NCBI GenBank assembly: GCA_023408075.1
Contig: JAEYKW010000033.1
Location: 20,031 to 84,030, forward strand
Reading direction: 5' to 3'
Length of the DNA stretch: 64,000 nt
DNA from: Bacillota bacterium
GTDB lineage: Bacteria > Bacillota > Clostridia > Christensenellales > SZUA-584
Position numbers and translations under genes: made by a program
Shown here: piece after piece, positions 61,430-64,000 of the stretch
Layout of the letters: each line of letters starts with the position of its first letter
Numbering within the stretch: position 1 is the stretch's first letter
The notes under the pieces: model-generated
The model's input: only the letters and a program-made list of their open reading frames with translations
Databases searched by the model: none
What the model was told of the DNA's origin: nothing

Positions 61430-63637
61430 ATGAAGTGGTATAGAAATTTGGGGATATCAGTTAAAATACTGATGTTGTTTTTGGTTATTTTGCTGCTGGT
61501 CGGAAGCGTGGCTGTGTTCGGCGTGATGTCATGGGCTTCTGCGAACGCACAGAACAAAGTGCTGTTTGACAACTATGGCAACGCTCAAGGATATTTGGGT
61601 CAGGTATACGCGCAGTATCAGCAGCAAAGGGCGCTGCTCAGAGACATGCTGATTTCGAGAGATGCCGCAGTCGCGGCGAATATCGCCGGTCTTGTCGAGG
61701 CGTCCGATACGCTGATGCTGGGCAATCTCGAATTGTTCAGGGCAGCGTGTATCGACAGTGAGAGTCAGGCGCTGTACGACGATCTGAATACGAATGTTCA
61801 GGCGTTCAGAGGGGTGCGTGACGAGCTCGCGGCGGCGGCGGTAGCCGGTGATTTTGATAATGTCGCGGTCTGGATACAGGCCGACAGCGACGCCCATAAC
61901 GCGCTCATTCAGGGGAGCGCGGGCGGCGCATCGGCGGACACTGTGAGCGAAGCCACAGCGAGCGGCGTACCGGCGGATGCCGCCAGTGAAGCGACGGCCA
62001 GCGGCGGACAAACCGATGCCGTGAGCGAAGCGACCTTGCCTGCCGACGCGGTGAGCTCAGCCACCGTATCCTCTGGCACCACGACAGCCATCAACAATGC
62101 GCTTACGTTTATGGTCGCTCATGCCAACGATTTGATTGACGCGCAGGTCGGGAGAGTGAACGAGACCATACTGCTGCTGCTGATTGGTATCGGCGTGGCG
62201 GCAGCAGCGGCGGCGGTTCTGGGGCTGCTCACGTCGCGATCCATATCAAAGCCGCTCAAAAAGATGTCCGACGCCGCCATGAAGATGGCGGTTGGCAATA
62301 CGGATATAAAAGGGCTTGATTATCACGCGAAGGACGAAGTCGGGCGCATGATGGACGCCTTCCGCACGATGACGACATCCATAAAAGCCATGGTCGCGGA
62401 TGTCGATATGCTATCAAAGGCCGCCCTGGAAGGACGTTTTTCCGTCAGAGCGGATGAAAACAGTCATCAGGGCGATTACCGTGTGATTATAAAGGGCATC
62501 AACGATACGCTGAACGCCGTGATCAGCCCGATCAACGAAGCCAAGGACGTGCTTCACGAACTCTCGGAGGGAAACCTGAGCGCTCATATGTCGGGCAGTT
62601 ACAGGGGCGACTACACAATCATAAAGGACGCGCTCAACGACACGATCGACACGCTGCACGGGTATATCGAGGAGATTTCGCATGTGCTCGGCGAACTGTC
62701 ACGCGGCAATTTGACGTGCGCCATCGAAGCGGGTTACCGCGGAGACTTCGTGGCGCTGAAAGACTCGATCAACGGCATTATCGTATCGCTCAACGAAATC
62801 ATGGGCGAAATCAGCAAAGCGGCCGGGCATGTGGCTATCGGCACGCAGCAGGTGTCGGGCGGCAGTCAGGAGATATCCGAGGGCGCCATCAATCAGGCGG
62901 GCTCCATACAGGAGTTGACCGCCACGATGTCGGTGATTGCGGAACAGACGAAGCTTAACGCCGATAACGCGAACGAAGCGTTTCAGCTCTCAACCGCCAT
63001 GCATGACGGCGCGCAGTCGGGCCGCGCGAAAATGCAGGGCGTGCAAAAAGCGATGGAGGATATCAACGAATCGTCTGCGAATATATCCAAGATTATTAAG
63101 GTGATTGACGATATCGCTTTTCAGACAAACATACTGGCCCTTAATGCCGCTGTGGAAGCGGCGCGCGCGGGTGCGCAGGGCAAAGGGTTCGGCGTGGTGG
63201 CCGAAGAGGTTCGGAATCTCGCTGCCAGAAGCGCCGGTGCGGCCAAGGAAACGGCTGAGCTGATTGAAGGCTCGGCGAGAAAAACCCAAGCGGGCAACAG
63301 AATCGCCGATGACGCGATGAAGGCTTTTGAGCATATTGTGGCGGACGTGGAAAAAGCGGTGAAGCTGGTGGAGGAGATTGCGGAGGCTTCGAACCGGCAA
63401 TCGACGGCGATTGAGCAGGTGAGCCTCGGCATCAACAGCATGTCCACGGTCGTGCAGACCAACTCGGCGTTTGCGGAGGAGACGGCTGCCGCCGCGCAGG
63501 AGCTGTCGGGTCAGGCGGAGATTCTGCATGGCATGGTCGCGCAGTTCAAGCTCTGTGATGGCAACGGTGCGCTGCCATTGCATGAGGGAGACGCAGACCG
63601 GCTGCTTGCTTCGCCGGAAGACAGTATCAAGTACTGA
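61430..63637 (+). CDS. methyl-accepting chemotaxis protein
   Basis: A 735-residue receptor. TM1 at about 11-33, a helical sensor domain, TM2 at about 246-268, HAMP (about 270-325), two further HAMP-like helical repeats (each with SEGNLSA or SRGNLTC and a YRGDY/YRGDF motif), and the signalling domain. The hairpin tip KGFGVVAEEVRNLAARS is intact. The sensor contains an Ala/Ser/Thr-rich tandem repeat (units of about 12-13 residues around SEATASG). It controls motility through CheA. GGGAGATAGGG precedes the ATG. Confidence 0.93.
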   Translation: MKWYRNLGISVKILMLFLVILLLVGSVAVFGVMSWASANAQNKVLFDNYGNAQGYLGQVYAQYQQQRALLRDMLISRDAAVAANIAGLVEASDTLMLGNLELFRAACIDSESQALYDDLNTNVQAFRGVRDELAAAAVAGDFDNVAVWIQADSDAHNALIQGSAGGASADTVSEATASGVPADAASEATASGGQTDAVSEATLPADAVSSATVSSGTTTAINNALTFMVAHANDLIDAQVGRVNETILLLLIGIGVAAAAAAVLGLLTSRSISKPLKKMSDAAMKMAVGNTDIKGLDYHAKDEVGRMMDAFRTMTTSIKAMVADVDMLSKAALEGRFSVRADENSHQGDYRVIIKGINDTLNAVISPINEAKDVLHELSEGNLSAHMSGSYRGDYTIIKDALNDTIDTLHGYIEEISHVLGELSRGNLTCAIEAGYRGDFVALKDSINGIIVSLNEIMGEISKAAGHVAIGTQQVSGGSQEISEGAINQAGSIQELTATMSVIAEQTKLNADNANEAFQLSTAMHDGAQSGRAKMQGVQKAMEDINESSANISKIIKVIDDIAFQTNILALNAAVEAARAGAQGKGFGVVAEEVRNLAARSAGAAKETAELIEGSARKTQAGNRIADDAMKAFEHIVADVEKAVKLVEEIAEASNRQSTAIEQVSLGINSMSTVVQTNSAFAEETAAAAQELSGQAEILHGMVAQFKLCDGNGALPLHEGDADRLLASPEDSIKY

Positions 63638-63754
63638 CCGGCATATAGCAAAGGCATATGAACGGCTTATGCATGCAAACGCATAGAGTGCCAACCATAC
63701 CGTCTTGTCAGGCCGCTGTTAAAGCGGTCTCAGGCTGTCGATAAACCCCGTCTG

Positions 63755-63851
63755 GTCATTCCGAGCTTGTCGACTACGCAGTGAGCGGAATCCCATGAAA
63801 AGTGCTTTATAGAAGGGGATTCTTCAGTCGCTTACGCTCCATCAGAATGAC
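63755..63851. repeat. GTCAT-ended dispersed repeat, third copy
   Basis: Begins GTCATTCCGAGCTTGTCG and ends CGCTCCATCAGAATGAC (complement GTCATTCTGATGGAGCG). CAGGCTG lies 17 bases before the GTCAT, as in the copy at 40692. About 97 bases, no open frame. Confidence 0.6.
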
Positions 63852-63876
63852 ATAAGAACTTTTTTGATATGTTGAA

Positions 63877-64000
63877 GGGGCTGTCCAGAAATGGGCGGCC
63901 TCTTTTTCACGAAAAAGAGTAACAAAAAAGCGGCACTTTCAGTAGAGAAAGGCCGTTTTTTGGTATAAAATTGATTTGTGAAGAACAATCAAATACACAA
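63877..64000 (+). mobile_element. possible left end of an insertion sequence, cut by the window edge
   Basis: GGGGCTGTCCAGAAATGGGC at 63877, two hairpins (CTCTTTTTC/GAAAAAGAG and CGGC-ACTTTC/GAAAGGCCG), then TTGTGAAGAACAATCAAATACAC near the edge. The arrangement resembles the start of an IS1182-like element with a transposase beginning at the edge. No transposase sequence is available, so this is a weak call. Confidence 0.35.

Noticed and set aside
1..64000. CRISPR array
   Set aside because: No regularly spaced direct repeats and no cas genes were seen.

Overview
The window looks like a chromosomal segment of an anaerobic, endospore-forming, nitrogen-fixing member of the Clostridia (Bacillota). 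Evidence for Bacillota and sporulation: strong AGGAGG-type ribosome binding sites, consensus SigA promoters, a ctsR-mcsA-mcsB-clpC operon with a perfect CtsR box, spoIVA, spoVB, cwlD, an alpha/beta-type SASP and the TRAP protein MtrB. Most genes are GC-rich; a clearly AT-rich insert lies at about 6.1-7.5 kb.

Layout. 0-6.1 kb: a truncated zinc-ribbon membrane protein, a methyltransferase, and a tight operon (TPR protein, HEAT-like protein, HD hydrolase, THUMP rRNA methyltransferase). 6.1-7.5 kb: AT-rich insert with an unrecognised two-TM protein. 7.5-18.3 kb: ABC-F protein, BlaI/BlaR1-like sensor pair, GntR-controlled ABC exporter, ppnP, tRNA-Arg(CCG), DUF4362 lipoprotein, phosphoesterase, cupin, SASP and a Gly/Cys-rich mini-protein. 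18.9-31.4 kb: a Gre-like protein, then the nitrogen-fixation block: AnfO-like gene, nifH, nifI1, nifI2, nifD, nifK, nifE, a nifN-nifB fusion, a [2Fe-2S] ferredoxin, and homocitrate synthase split into omega and alpha subunits. 31.8-43 kb: spoVB, a DUF1461 protein, tsaD, cwlD, the ctsR-clpC operon, niaR and niaX, cytidine deaminase. 43-53.8 kb: spoIVA, MarR, a PucR regulator with an iron alcohol dehydrogenase, an M14 peptidase, a diguanylate cyclase, a cold-shock protein and a phosphoesterase. 54-64 kb: an ABC transporter without a binding protein, dnaE, mtrB, small genes, a phosphotransferase, a chemotaxis receptor, and what may be the edge of an insertion sequence.

How the nif genes fit together. 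NifD and NifK carry the P-cluster cysteines and NifD carries the FeMo-cofactor ligands, and there is no delta-subunit gene, so this is a molybdenum-type nitrogenase of the clostridial group. NifH is the reductase, NifI1/NifI2 are the PII-type post-translational switch, NifE and NifN-B assemble the cofactor, NifV makes homocitrate, and the ferredoxin has the cysteine spacing of the C. pasteurianum nif-linked protein. The unexpected member is the AnfO-like gene, a family named from Fe-only nitrogenase clusters.

The most notable non-coding signal is recurrent promoter-terminator-gene architecture. The nif operon has a perfect consensus SigA promoter followed by a leader of about 300 nt with two terminator-like hairpins, the second ending just before the nifH ribosome binding site. 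A further terminator separates nifK from nifE. Similar attenuator layouts precede the cold-shock gene and pucR. This suggests regulated transcription elongation rather than SigA-independent initiation, but no antiterminator gene is seen in the window. No CRISPR array, rRNA or complete mobile element was found.
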